Source: Acanthosepion esculentum (Eukaryota > Mollusca > Cephalopoda > Sepiida > Sepiidae). From it: 64,000 nt of DNA. Positions within the stretch are counted from its first letter, which is position 1; every line of letters starts with the position of its first letter. Shown in pieces: positions 22,445 through 33,994 of this stretch. The notes under the pieces are model-generated. The model did no database searches. It had not been told where the DNA came from and worked only from the letters and a program-made list of their open reading frames with translations. The position numbers were made by a program, and so were the translations under genes. The DNA lies in assembly GCA_964036315.1 (NCBI GenBank), contig OZ038500.1, forward strand, positions 63,407,249 through 63,471,248, given 5' to 3'.

Positions 22445-22640
22445 GTTGTTGTTCTAGCCCGGTAATCATCCAAGACCATCGGACCCAGTCTTTCCTGCTA
22501 CTTACCCATTAGCTGGGGATAGAAGAGTTAGATTCATACTTTTCCCAAGAGTATTTGCATGTAAGTGGCAGTAAAGAACTGGATTCAAATTCGAACGCAG
22601 ATCTCCGATTCTTCAATCCGAACCGCTATCCATTATTCAA
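22445..22640 (-). repeat. tRNA-derived SINE
   Basis: In reverse complement it has the same head and body as the SINE at 4326 (GAATCGGAGATC, AATACTCTTGGGAAAAGTAT, AGCTAATGGGTAAGTAGCAG). Confidence 0.75.
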
Positions 22641-22854
22641 ACATAGGGTATTAGTTTCCTATTGTTACTAAGTAATAAACTGACCCCCAACTCAGAATTA
22701 CTACATATGAATGTAACAATTTTGAAAAATATATTTTAAAGACTAAATATAACCTATATACTCGTGTATAAAGTGATTTACTGTACCATTCGATCCTCAG
22801 TTACGAAGAGGCAAATAATTAGACTCGATATAGCGCCGCTCTTAAGTAATTGAC

Positions 22855-22998
22855 AGCTCATAGTGATTTTCCAAGCGTAGCTTAGTTGTGGCACAAGGCT
22901 GAAAGTATGGGGCACCGAGTGAGGATCGAAGTCACTACTCGGTTGTAATTGATCTAGGGAGACAAGCTTTCTAAACATTACACCACATCGAGGTGCCC
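22855..22998 (-). repeat. tRNA-derived SINE head
   Basis: Same family as 5845-5966: the reverse complement starts GGGCACCTCGATGTGGTGTA and carries a mutated B box. Confidence 0.7.
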
Positions 22999-22999
22999 A

Positions 23000-23665
23000 T
23001 ATACTCGATTATTAGTGCGAGCTTTTATGCTCCGGTTTTCTTACGCAAACAATCGGGGGTCGCACTATACACATGTCATTTTTTTCGGTAACAGGTTGCA
23101 TTATACAAAGGTAACGTTTTCTGGTGGGGTTAATATTCATGCAAAAATATCAGAAATTCATGCAAAATTTATATACATGAAGTCGATTTATACACGAGTA
23201 TAAACGGCAACTAAAATAATGGTCACTAATTTCCAATCCTTTCTCTTCTGTGTCATCAACTGACGTAACCTTACGGTACCGTTGCTTTCTGCATATGAAA
23301 AAATGGCGCACCAGCTCTAAAAACTGAGGAAATTGAAAACCTAGTCATTGCCGTCCCATTATTTAAATCTTCTGACCACAGTCACTAACCCATTTATTCG
23401 ATATTTTTATTTTTCCAAATGCCATCATATCTAGACTGCAGCTGCCCAATCCACACCTTCCAGCCCTGACAGAATTCAGAAGCCTCTACGCGGCCTCCTG
23501 GGGGATACATTATTTTCCAGCCTACAAGCTCTTTCCTACCGACAAAACGTTGCCATTTTATCGTTAAACTATTCCTACTCCCCTCAAAAGAAATATGCAG
23601 ACAAGCTACATTCCATAGTTCCGCCAATTTAGCCCTTCACAGGTAGGAGCTACGTGCACAGGGTT
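23000..23665. other. No recognised feature
   Basis: Mixed sequence. A 77-codon minus-strand frame at 23394-23627 matches nothing that I recognise. Confidence 0.4.
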
Positions 23666-23669
23666 GACT

Positions 23670-23965
23670 CATCCTCATTCCCTTCATATTCCATTGGTAA
23701 GGAAGAAGTTATACTTGCAAAGCTTCTTCACCAGAAATGTTACCTAGTGGAATAAGACTCCTACGGTAATACTTCCTTGATCACTACGAAATTAACATGA
23801 TCATATCTAGCGTCAACTTTCTTATCTATCATACCCATCCTCGTAACATGCACTCCTTAAGTCCTGTTTTTACGCCCTCATAATAATATAATTTATTATC
23901 ACTCTAACTTAAGTGGCCCTTAGGCCTTATATTGGGTGAACAACAGTATGAAAATATATCAGTTG
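23670..23965 (+). repeat. Unnamed dispersed repeat, copy 2
   Basis: Shares ordered words with 21205-21435 (CTTCATATTCCATTGGTAAG, TTGATCACTACG, GGGTGAACAACAGTATG). Confidence 0.55.
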
Positions 23966-23999
23966 TAGTAATAACCACTAGTCCATCCATGTTACAGAC

Positions 24000-25290
24000 G
24001 CCTGATCAGGCACATTTGACACTTACGCAGGCTATACTGAAAGCAAGATGTATATTGGAAAGCAGCACATAACCTATCTAGATGTTTGGGATAACAGGGA
24101 TTAGGAGAGGTCCTGCTAAAAGACGATACCTACTAAGAGCTTGTGTATGTGTATAGGAAGTTTATACGGCACATAGTAGAAGTGACAATCAATGGCCCAA
24201 TCATTCGATAACATTGCTTTCACCAAAAACAAACACCAAAGACCCCACACATTTTACTTGCTATGCACAGAACATTTTTTCTCATTTCAACCAAACCAAG
24301 GAAATAAAGCCTCTAAGACGTAACGTGTCTGAGAGAATATGAGAAAAAGAAAACATTATTAATGGAAAGAGAACAATAAAAGAACAGGAATTAAGAAGAC
24401 AGAAGATTGACATTGCATTTAAATCTTTGAAGCTCAAAGTTTGCTGGAAAGCAAAAAGCTTGAAAAAATTTCCACAAGCGAGTAGCGTGAGAGAAGAAAC
24501 TCTTAGCAGAGAACTTCCGGTTACATCTAACCATTTCAACTATAAAATGATGAGACCTAACTGCCAATCTAGTACTGCGTTCAAATTCATAAAGTCTAGG
24601 TACCAAAGATGAAAGCTCTCTGTTACCAGAATGCCACAACAACTATTATTATTTTTTATTCTGTTGTATTTGACCGCAAAATTATTTATTGAGCAACAGG
24701 TTAGAATTGAACACAGTAGGTAAATTTTTAACCGATCGGCACGCTAACCGCAACACTATGCCAAGCGCTTGAAGTGAGGATCGGTCACGTTTCCACAGTG
24801 TAAAACAAACGTTTTGTTCCTGCGGCGAAATTTACCGAGACATTGAAGAGTTCCATTAAATTTTCCGAATGAATGCAAATCGAAGCTTTTTAGGTTGCGT
24901 AATGCAATCACTTATAAAATAGATTCCAACAACGTTGAAGTGAAGAAAGAAACATTGGGATCGATAAAAGTGGGGTGGGTAGTGGAAGATGAGAAAAAAA
25001 ATAAAGAACAAAAATATCAATAATCAATGACTTAGAAAAACCTTGATGCCCAACGTAAATCAATAATAATAGCAATGAAAAGAATTTGGCGTAATCTTTA
25101 TTATTATATTATAAGCTTTTTATATAATGTAAGCTTTTTAGATGAAGAAAAATGAGAAGAAAAAAAAACAAGATTGTGTGATACGTAATAAATTCCTGTC
25201 TGCTTAGAAAATCAGCATTTTCTAGTTTCTTCACTCGGATCGAACACGGAGAGAATTGATAATCCGTGACTGTTTGATCAAAAATGTTTT
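24000..25290. other. No confident feature
   Basis: A stretch at 24480-24620 (GAGAGAAGAAACTCTTAGCA, TTACATCTAACC) loosely resembles 56990-57100 and may be an old shared repeat. Nothing else was recognised. Confidence 0.35.
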
Positions 25291-25344
25291 TTTTCAAATA
25301 TGTAATGCTGGTAATAGTTTTTTTTTTCAAAATATATTGCTGGT

Positions 25345-26090
25345 AATATGTCTATATTTCTGAGATGATGTATTATGTACACTATTTATATTATTCGGAC
25401 TATTGTCCTCATCTTTGTCGACATATTTATTACAACGATTCGGCCTTTCAGTATCTGTTTATATTTCTGAGATGAGGTATTATGTACACTATTTACATTA
25501 TTCGGACTATGGTCCTCATCTTTGTCGCCATATTTATTACAACGATTAGGCCTTTCAGTATCTGTCTATATTTCTGAGATGAGGTATTATGTACACTGTT
25601 TATATTATTCGGACTATTGTCCTCATCTTTGTCGACATATTTATTACAACGATTCAGCCTTTCAGTATCTGTCTATATTTCTGAGATGAGGTATTATGTA
25701 CACTATTTACATTATTCGGACTATTGTCCTCATCTTTGTCGACATATTTATTACAACAATTCGGCCTTTCAGTATCTGTCTATATTTCTGAGATGAGGTA
25801 TTATGTACACTATTTACATTATTTGGACTATTGTCCTTATCTTTGTCGCCATATTTATTACAACGATTCGGCCTTTCAGTATCTGTTTATATTTCTGAGA
25901 TGAGGTATTATGTACACTATTTACATTATTCGGACTATTGTCCTCATCTTTGTCGCCATATTTATTACAACGATTCGGCCTTTCAGTATCTGTCTATATT
26001 TCTGAGATGAGGTATTATGTACACTATTTACATTATTCGGACTATTGTCCTCATCTTTGTCGCCATATTTATTACAACGTTTCGGCCGTT
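25345..26090 (-). repeat. 107-bp tandem satellite, 7 copies
   Basis: The word CTGAGATGAGGTATTATG starts at about 25360, 25467, 25574, 25681, 25788, 25895 and 26002, an exact 107-bp step. Each unit is the downstream part of repeat family B. On the minus strand the internal units keep GGCCGAA but have lost the CUGANGA box. Only the last unit (26074-26118) carries the complete hammerhead-like core. Confidence 0.95.
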
Positions 26091-26118
26091 GTACGCCCCG
26101 GCCCTCGTCAGGTGATTG
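26074..26118 (-). ncRNA. Hammerhead-like motif, family B, at satellite end
   Basis: The minus strand reads CUGACGA (consensus CUGANGA), one base, a GGCC/GGCC stem II with a GC-rich loop, GAAA, then CGUU. No clean stem III is present, and the preceding AUCAC could pair with only a few bases after CGUU. The core boxes are intact but the cleavage geometry is doubtful. Confidence 0.45.
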
Positions 26119-26465
26119 GAATGTCGAACTGAACCCTTTATTTCGCTCACTGGGGTAGACTGTTCTAGTTCCACCTGCCATGTTTAATGGATGTCAGTTA
26201 CGGGACCCAAAGAGTGTTTAGTTAAATACCCGGTTAAGGCAGTGGAGAACTTAGAGAGTGGAATTAACAGTAGATATCTGATAAGTGACATCTATTAAAC
26301 ATGACACGTGGAACAAGAACAGTCTACCCCAGTGAGCGAAATAAGGGATTCAGTTCGACATTCCAACCACCTGATGAAGGCCGGAGCGTACAACGGTCCA
26401 AACGTTGTAATAAATATGGCGACAAAGATGAGGACAATAGTCCGAATAATGTAAATAGTGATGGT
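26090..26465. repeat. Family B fold-back (two opposed copies)
   Basis: A minus-strand copy (26084-26200) and a plus-strand copy (26284-26465) share CAGTCTACCCCAGTGAGCGA and GTACAACGG. The spacer includes GGTTAAGGCAGTGGAGAAC, also present in the copy at 43140-43180. The plus copy has CUGAUGA at 26371-26377 but CAAA in place of GAAA. Confidence 0.8.
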
Positions 26466-26785
26466 AATATTTTTTTAAAAATTGTTTTGCTGGTAATAAT
26501 TTTTTCAGAAATGTATTGCTGGTAATATTTCTTTTCAAAAATGTATTGCTGGTATTTTTATTATAAAAAAAATCTATTTTATACTTTTATAGTGTTTTGA
26601 CCGCGGTTTGGGAGTTAACTATTTACCCATAGCTGAAACCCTAACAGGTGTTACCACCCCGGGTCAGAGTGGAATTGGGTAGAACAACAATTAAGAGGTG
26701 GTTCCACGTTCCTCAAAACCACCCGGAGGCCTTGCAGCCGGATGTAGTTTATCGTCATGTCCAGGACGATAACGGTTTAGGAGAG
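26460..26785 (+). repeat. Composite element X tail, copy 2
   Basis: Three loose copies of the TATTGCTGGTAAT motif, then the conserved block with CCCTAACAGGTGTTACCACC, AATTAAGAGGTGGTTCCAC and GGATGTAGTTTATCGTCATG. Confidence 0.8.
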
Positions 26786-26789
26786 ATAG

Positions 26790-27670
26790 CCAGAATGTAT
26801 TAAGATCTAAAAAAAGACAGAAAATTGTGGAGAGCCATCACCAACAACGTTCAGAAGAGAAACGGCACATAGAAGAAAAAATTAACTGTTGTATTCCGTG
26901 TCGTCACTGAGTTCAGCCACTTGGGGACCTAACACCAATTCATAGTCTCTAACAACGAAAGTCCGTTTCTTTTCCTTGTTCGTTTTATTATACGAGAAAG
27001 AAAGACGTTGAGGCATCAATTCTAGCAAGCAGCGGGGGGAAACACGTCAGGGGAACGCATGCCTGTTTGTTGACTTAGCGTGCCGCCACGTGTAGCCTTA
27101 ACCTGTCTATGGTATCCGGGTGTGGAAAGAGTATCGAAGCTTCAACTTTCCTGCGGCCCTCTGCTGATTTCGCGCCGTTTTGGTCTTAGATGGATATAAG
27201 ACCAAAACGCCGAGAATATAATATCGCAGGGGGAGTTAGATACTTACTCGAGCGGTACAATGAGCACTCCATTTTTACCAGCATCTATGGCAATAGAGCT
27301 GATATATGAGTTCTACTTGAGTCCAGGGGAGCGCTTGAGCCCCTATAGACATTCAAAGCAAGGGACCTTCTTGAGAGAATACACATCCATCATGATAGCT
27401 GAGAGTTCGAGGTCTGCTTGGTGGTGAAACGTTGGTTTTGGTCCTATTGGATTTTACAAGAAATTTTTTGGGCTTTCTCGTTAACATTACTAAGCGACTG
27501 GAACCAATAACATTAGTCTGAGATAGCAATTTACCAACAATCAATTTGCAACTGGCATTTTTAGTAACTGCTGAAAAGATCTCGGTTTTACATATTGGAA
27601 TATCTTCTTGTTCGAGGCGAGAACTTCACATCTATTCATATGTCTTAAGCTCACTTATGTTTGGTAGAAG
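26790..27670. other. No gene; one strong hairpin
   Basis: GTTTTGGTCTTA at 27177-27188 faces TAAGACCAAAAC at 27197-27208, a 12-bp perfect stem with an 8-base loop. Nothing else was recognised. Confidence 0.5.
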
Positions 27671-27674
27671 GTCA

Positions 27675-28139
27675 TTTCAATGTGGCTTATGGCTACATCA
27701 CATTGAAATACCCGTTCCCGTGTGATAACCGAAGTTAAGAGACGTCAAATCTGGCCAATACCTGGTTGAATGTCCGCTTGGGAATACCAGGTGCTGTAAG
27801 CTTTAATGTTCAGGTGCTGTAATAGTTTACGGCCATATCATGTTGAAACACCGTTTCCCATAGGATTGCAGAAGTTAAGCAACGTCAGTACTTGGATGAA
27901 TGACCGCTTGGGATTAACAGGTGCTGTAAGTTTGGATATGCGGTTGCTGTAATAATTTTCGGTCATAGCACGTTGAAACACCGTTTCCGTACGATCACCG
28001 AAGTTAAGCAACGCCGAGTTTGGCTAGTACATGAATGAGTGGGCGCTTGGGAATACCAGGTGCTGTAAGCTTGGTTGTGCGGGAGCTGTAATAGCTTACT
28101 GTCATATCACGTTGAAACACAGTTTTCCGTACGACCACC
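27675..28139 (+). repeat. Tandem 5S-rRNA-derived units, array 1
   Basis: About 3.3 diverged 5S-like units. Each has words matching 5S rRNA: GTTGAAACACCG, ATCACCGAAGTTAAGCAACG (internal promoter A-box region), ACCGCTTGGGAATACCAGG and GTGCTGTAAG. GTGCTGTAAG recurs at 27791, 27921 and 28060, so the period is about 130-140 bp. Every unit has deletions, so these are not working 5S genes. The last unit is cut at the G of CACCG and joins a tRNA-like SINE. Confidence 0.85.
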
Positions 28140-28400
28140 GTGGATGGTGGTATAATAGATAACGGCTTCGGAATTGTTAATCGGAGAGCAGAGTTCCAAC
28201 TTCAGTTGCTTTCGTTATATTCACTAACGTGCAAATACCCTTTGGAAAGGTATGAATCCACCTGTTCACCCCCCAGCTATGGGTTAATTAGTAGGATTGC
28301 ATCGCTAAACCATTATTATCCCTCAATAAAATCTTACAGTCTAAGAAGTTTTTTTGGCTTTAAGTAACATGGGAAAACTTGCTAAATCGTAGAAAGCGAG
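28140..28400 (+). repeat. tRNA-like SINE joined to 5S-derived unit
   Basis: GGTGGTATAATAGATAACGG, then a decayed B-box region and the body words TTTGGAAAGGTATGAATCCA and AGCTATGGGTTAATTAGTAG. Same family as 4326. Confidence 0.75.
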
Positions 28401-28539
28401 TCAATGATTTCAAAGTGGCGCTGACTGATCCTAAAATCGGTTGCGATCTGCTCTGTGGTACGACCATACTGATTAGCATACAACAGCAGCAACAGCCTGA
28501 CGTACCAAATGTGTAATAATAAATGCAATTCCTAAGCTC

Positions 28540-28645
28540 CTTCATGGCCACAAGTGTGAGGCACCAAGTAATGATCGAACTCTTGACATTAGCGAATTGG
28601 TCTGCGAGACCATTTTGCTAATGAGTGGTCTCCGCTTGGTTTCAC
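28540..28645 (-). repeat. tRNA-like SINE fragment
   Basis: The reverse complement contains GAGTTCGATCATTAC (B-box-like) downstream of AGACCAATTCGC. Weakly supported. Confidence 0.4.
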
Positions 28646-29087
28646 TTGGGATGCATATCAGACTTATCGGAATATTTTAGCAGACATTTTAGATTTCTTT
28701 TCCTTCAAAGTGAAGGCTTTGTTTTTTTTAAAGCGCATTCTGGATGCGATCCTGCCTGAATGTTTTCGCTGCCCTGTGGCAAATCAGGTAAGACATTCAT
28801 GAAATTTAATGCGAAGGTCTACATTAAAATCTCGCCGGTTGTTTTTTTTTTCTCTCGTCGAGTTTTCCATGATTCTCATTTCGCTTTATCGATTTTCGTT
28901 ATTGATTTCTTGTCGTTGCGTTTTGCAAGACATATTTCGAAATGCGTAAATTGCGGAAAGAAAGCTATCAACCACATTCTTCACCCATCTCAGCAAAAGA
29001 ATCATAGTATTGAAGCATTTTCAAATTTAGGCTCATGTTATGCCTTAATCCACAACTCCTCTTTCTACTCCTCTTCTACCGCCAACA

Positions 29088-29088
29088 A

Positions 29089-29146
<58 letters not shown>
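29088..29146. repeat. (ATT)n microsatellite
   Basis: About 57 bp of ATT repeats. Confidence 0.97.
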
Positions 29147-29282
29147 TATTGTAATTGTGCTTGCCCTTCTCTTCATTAGATTGCCCGACTATGATTACGT
29201 CCTACTAATACTCCATAAACAATGGCCTATTCCGGGTTGATTGCGTGGAAAGAGGAGAAAAGACACTACTTGGTTTCAATTA

Positions 29283-29505
29283 GAAAATGAAAGAAAGGAA
29301 GGAAGATAGATAGATAGATAGGTAGAAAGAAAGAAAGAAGGAATGAATGAATGAAAGAAAGAAAGAAAGATAGAAAGAAGTATTTAACGACCAATACCTC
29401 ATAAATAAGGGACTATTCCGTTTTGATTGCCTGGAAAGAGAGGGAAGACACTACTTGGTTCAGTTAGAAAAGGAATGAATGACTGAAAGAAAGAAAGAAT
29501 GGAAG
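29283..29505. repeat. GAAA/GATA-rich purine repeat, two copies
   Basis: Two related blocks (29230-29385 and 29400-29505) each start near CTATTCCGNNTTGATTGC and end in GAAA-type repeats. Confidence 0.75.
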
Positions 29506-29794
29506 ATAAACGTGTTTAACGAATGCTTCAGTGGAAGTGAAAAACGTTATCAATTTTAAATATTTTCATTTGTACCCTCTTACTTCTTAAAATAACGACC
29601 ATCATTTATATTGATGATTGTTATTGCAATATTTTGTTAAAATTATTAAACTCAAATATTTAAAGATGTGATAAGGGAATTTATACGGATATTTATTGTA
29701 GGACTCACCATGAGTTTATTCTACCATTAACTTAAAAATTAAAATTCGTCAGAATATTAAAATAGGAAACCATGAAATTTTCACGGGTTAAAAC

Positions 29795-29797
<3 letters not shown>

Positions 29798-29842
<45 letters not shown>
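29798..29842. repeat. (TTA)n microsatellite
   Basis: About 44 bp of TTA repeats. Confidence 0.97.
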
Positions 29843-29844
<2 letters not shown>

Positions 29845-29849
29845 TGCTT

Positions 29850-31055
29850 GGCGTTCTGTTATGTTCACATTTCCTTCCGGGTTCCAACCAGAGACCTAAG
29901 TTTAGAAATGGCATCATGAGATTTTCCACTGACCATTAAAAAAAAAACAACAACCGAAGATCACATCCATTTTACATATATAAATCTCTTCGTAATGTGT
30001 AATCTGTACTTGTGAGTACAACTTTTTGTATTACTTTTAGGCATGTGTTGCCGGCGGTTATGCGTTTCCCAACGTTGGTGTTTGAAATTGTGAATAACAC
30101 GCCGTTTCCTGAAATACCCACCACAAAAATGGCGGACTCGGGATGTGAGTCTGCGTGTAAAAATGAAAAGAAACGACAAAAACCAATATATATGTACAAA
30201 CAAATGAATATTTATTAACAATAAAGGTATACAAGTGACAAAGACAATGATGCAACACAAGAATGTGAAAACCGTTTGGGTTCTAGGTATCTGAAGTGAG
30301 TGAATGTGTGTACGTTAGTGTGTTGTGTATGTTTAGTTCGTGCATTTCTCAAAAGGAAGCGTGTTCTCCGCAAGAGACTCACATGTTGACGAGTAAGTGT
30401 ATGAGGTAAGAAGAGGCTGCGAAATATTATCGTCGAGTATTTATAGTCCGGAGAGCGTCCCCTTTAAACTGTTAGGAGAAAGCAACCCGACACATGGGCT
30501 AACAGGAATCCCTTCAATGAGTCTATCAGAACATTTTTCCGAGTGTTTCAACTACAACTGAAATTATTGATGTCCTCATTTTTGAGAATTCCACTTCAAG
30601 ATCCTGGTATTTTGATAGTATGTTTTAAGATCTTCGAAGATACATTGCAACCTGTAAGAGTTATTATTATTATTATTACTATTATTATTATCATTAGTAG
30701 TAGTATTAGATCACAGATGAAGATGAAACCTGAAGCTTGAAGCAACAGAGATGTGGTTCTATAAAAGTATGCCAGAGAGAATAGGTGAGCAAGGAAGAAA
30801 TAAGAAAAGAAAATAATAATAATACGCGCAATTGTAACAACAGATTGGCTTGTTAACCATCGCTTTAGAGTAGGTGAGAATGTGTATTAATATATTTTAG
30901 TCTTGAACGAGAATCTCCTGTAAGGATGCTACCTGATGAACGAATTCAAACTCGAGAACTAGCTATAATTAAACTGATAAGCATCTCACTATGTTAAGGA
31001 GCCCGATCATCAGTCAGATTATATACGTCTTATTCATAATAATTTTATTCATCAT
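29850..31055. other. No recognised feature
   Basis: Mixed sequence with a minor ATT stretch at 30660-30700. Short frames at 29961-30260 match no family that I recognise. Confidence 0.4.
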
Positions 31056-31069
31056 ATCCTTCTTTTATA

Positions 31070-31875
31070 TGCCAGGCTTTGTTGAAACGGAGGTTTTCGT
31101 ATGATCACCTAAGTTAAGCAATGCCAAGCCTTATCAGTAACCGCTTGGGAATACCAGGTGCTGTAAACTTGGGTATCCGGGTTGCATAACGGGTTTACAG
31201 CAACATCAACTTGAAACACCGACTCTTGTACGATCACCGAAATTTAGCAATGTTGTGACTGGTCAGTAACTAGATGTGGGACCGCTTGGGAATAGCAGGT
31301 TCTGTAAGATTGGGAATTCGCGTATCATAACGGGCTAATGGCCACATCACTGCAAGCTTCGATGTGCGGGTGGTATAATGGGCTTACGGCCACATCAAGT
31401 TAAAATACCGGTTCTCGTACGATCACCGAAGTTAAGCAATGTTGAGAATGGTCAGCATCTTGGCGGGTGATTGCTTGGGAATACCAGGTACTGTAAGCTT
31501 GGTTGTGCGGGTGTTATAATGAGCTTACGGCAACATCATGGTTCTCAAAAATAACCAAAGTTAAGCAACGTCGAGACTGGTACGTACCTAGATGGGTAAC
31601 AATACCAGGTGCTGTAAGCTTGGATGTGCAGATGGCATAATAAATTTACGATCATATGTCATACGATCACCGAGGTTAAGCAACGTCGAGCATGGTCAGT
31701 TCCTAGATATATAACAGCTTGGGAATATCATGTGCTGTAATCTTTCATGTACAGGTGGTATAATAGTATTCCGGACATATCACGTTGGAACACCGGTTAT
31801 TCTAAAATCAACGAAGATGAGCAACTGGTCAGTAGCTACATGGGTGAGGCCTCGGGAATAATAGGCTCTGTAAAC
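31070..31875 (+). repeat. Tandem 5S-rRNA-derived units, array 2
   Basis: Six to seven diverged 5S-like units. Markers (GGGAATACCAGG followed by a CTGTAA word) fall near 31159, 31299, 31488, 31609, 31732 and 31865. Units contain ATCACCGAAGTTAAGCAA and GACCGCTTGGGAATA. Between units lies a short word like TGTGCGGGTGNTATAATGGG, which resembles the start of the adjoining tRNA-like SINE. The array ends in that SINE at about 31880. Confidence 0.85.
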
Positions 31876-31877
31876 TT

Positions 31878-31990
31878 AGATGTGCGGGTAGAATAATGGA
31901 TAACAATTCGGAATTGGAGATGACGTAAAATACCATTGGGAACGGTATGAATCCGCCTTTTCTCTTTCCAGCTATGGGTTAATTAATAGA
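31878..31990 (+). repeat. tRNA-like SINE, left part (interrupted)
   Basis: GGGTAGAATAATGGATAAC, then CCATTGGGAACGGTATGAAT and AGCTATGGGTTAATTAATAG. The body resumes after the MITE at about 32792 (TAGTAGTATTAC...AATTCTTACAATCTAAAAAG). Confidence 0.72.
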
Positions 31991-32791
31991 GTTTGGTACG
32001 TTTCGGCGTCGCCCATCTGGCGTAGTTGATTCGGCGTGACACAACCGTTTAGGCGTCAGACTGTTTCAACACCTCTGTCTTTGAACGGAGGCAACCAAAA
32101 AAAAAAAAAAAAAAAAAGGATAAAAGCATTGAAAACACCCAACTATCAATATGACTTTTTACTCATTTAGGAAATTAAAGAGCCTATTAAAACACTAATG
32201 GAATAATGTAAATTAAAAACATATTTAAAAGAAAAATAAAAAAACTTTAATCAGTCAGTTATGTGCCATGCGTGATACGTGCTTAGGTGAGCATGTATCT
32301 TTCGATACATGACTGACGAGGCAAATTCTTTCACGCAGTAGGTTGCCATTTCTTTCTGCGATAGACCAGATGCCAGACAATGTTATAGAACCCGGACCAT
32401 CCTGCTATTTAACCAAAGCTGGGGAAGAGAAGAACATTCATACATTTCCCAAGGGTATTAGCACGTAAGTGAATTTAATGGATTCAACTGGAATTCGATT
32501 CTCCGATTCCTCAATGCAAGCCGCTATCCATTACTCCACCGTGCCTGTTGATGTATAAAATAAAATAAAATTAAATAAAATAAAATAAAAAAACTTAATT
32601 TAATCTTAGAAATTAATTCTTCATTTCGTAATTATGAGCATCGACCTTCATAATCTCACGCCTAATCGTCCCTCTACCGAAAAATTCCTATGTCGATTCG
32701 GCGTAGCCGAATCGGCCACACCGAATCGGTCACGCCGAATCAACGACGCCAAAAAGGGCTACGCCGGAACGTCCAAAATCCCAAATTAGTA
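31991..32791. mobile_element. MITE with CGGCGT-rich TIRs, inserted in a SINE
   Basis: The left end TTTGGTACGTTTCGGCGTCG faces the right end ACGCCGGAACGTCCAAAA. Inside, GTTGATTCGGCGTGAC on the left faces GTCACGCCGAATCAAC on the right, an exact 16-bp match. Near the right end CGCCGAATCG-type words repeat in both orientations. The element sits in the middle of one SINE and itself contains another (32370-32545). Confidence 0.75.
32370..32545 (-). repeat. tRNA-derived SINE nested in MITE
   Basis: The reverse complement has head GGCACGGTGGAGTAATGGAT, a B-box-like GAATCGAATTCC region and body AAATGTATGAATGTTCTTC. Best preserved head match to 4326. Confidence 0.78.
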
Positions 32792-32934
32792 GTATTACTA
32801 TTAATAAGTCATTAATATCTCAAAAAATTCTTACAATCTAAAAAGTATTTACTGAATTTAAGCAAACTGCAAAATGTTACTAAGCCGTAAAAAAAACCCT
32901 AATCAAACGATCCTTTATGTGACATGTTCCATCA

Positions 32935-33035
32935 GGATGTGAGTGATCAAGGTGCTCCACAACTTCCCATCCTTTGTAACTCTAAGCAACATTTCCCCTC
33001 TTTCCATCCCTCTCCGGCAGTATTCAAGCCTGCGT
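32935..33035 (-). pseudogene. LINE ORF2 C-terminal fragment
   Basis: The minus strand reads CRRGMERGEMLLRVTKDGKL then WSTLITHILMEH, the same C-terminal motif as at 6300-6420. A short piece ending YRATIDHVLK at 34080-34130 (minus) belongs to the same type. Confidence 0.6.
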
Positions 33036-33294
33036 TCACCTCGGGGAAATATTTATAATAGCAATGACTTAACAAATACATCGTTATTTTCTTTATTCGT
33101 ATCATTGAAAGATTCTAGGGGGTTTTTATCGGATCAAATTTTGTATCGTCAGATGCAATGGATTAATTTCCCAAAAACGATTTATATAATCAATGGAAAA
33201 GTATATGACATAAATATATATACGCATATGTACATCCGATAATAGTAGAAAATACTTAAATATATCGTTCTTTTTGTAAGATTCATTGATTTTT

Positions 33295-33990
33295 TTTTAG
33301 CCGGATATCAACTCTTTATGGCTCATTTAATGCCGAAATTTAATATTCTTGGAAGTTTGAAGTATTAAAAATATGATGTAAGTTATTCTGCTTTCACAAT
33401 TGAATACATGGTAAGTGATACTCAGCTTTTGTGCATAATCATGTTTGTGTGGACATAATTACTAGTGATAAGTGTGTTTTATATTGTAGTTTTGTTTCAT
33501 TTTAGTTACATTTTGGAATACAGTTTGATTTAAGAAATTGTCGGATATTATATGGATTAATGTCATGAAAGAGTTATTTCATGTTGCTTGTTTGGTTGGT
33601 TGATTTTGTTTGGCGCCATATCAACCTCTCTGGGTTATTTAATGCCAAAATCTAAATATTTTGCACGTAATTTTATACGTTCAACTACAGATATTTTGTG
33701 CATAATTTTATACGTTCAGTGTAAAGGTGTATTTTTTTAGATATATATTTTGTAGATCATAGAATGTATTGTTGTTAATTTTAATATAAAATTGTACTGA
33801 TTTTTTGTTCACTATCTGACCATAGCTAAGACCCTAAAAGGTGATACCACCCCGGGTCTGGGTGGACCTGGGAACAACAGCAATTAAGAGGTGGTTCTAC
33901 GCTTCGAATAACATTCAATCTTTCAATCAGAGGCCTTGCTGCCGGGTGTAGTTTATCGTCATGTCCAGGAGGTCATTGTATAGAATGGAT
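33295..33990 (+). repeat. Composite element X, short copy
   Basis: Head segment 1 (33300-33480), head segment 2 (33540-33730) and the tail block (33805-33990) occur together without the 55-bp array and without the 1 kb segment seen at 10.6-11.6 kb. Confidence 0.8.
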
Positions 33991-33994
33991 ATAT

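Noticed and set aside
27675..28139. Functional 5S rRNA genes
   Set aside because: Every unit has deletions and substitutions in the internal promoter or helices, and the units differ from each other.
30925..30960. Hammerhead-like CCTGATGAACGAATTCAAAC
   Set aside because: CUGAUGA is present but GAAA and any stem II are missing; probably chance.
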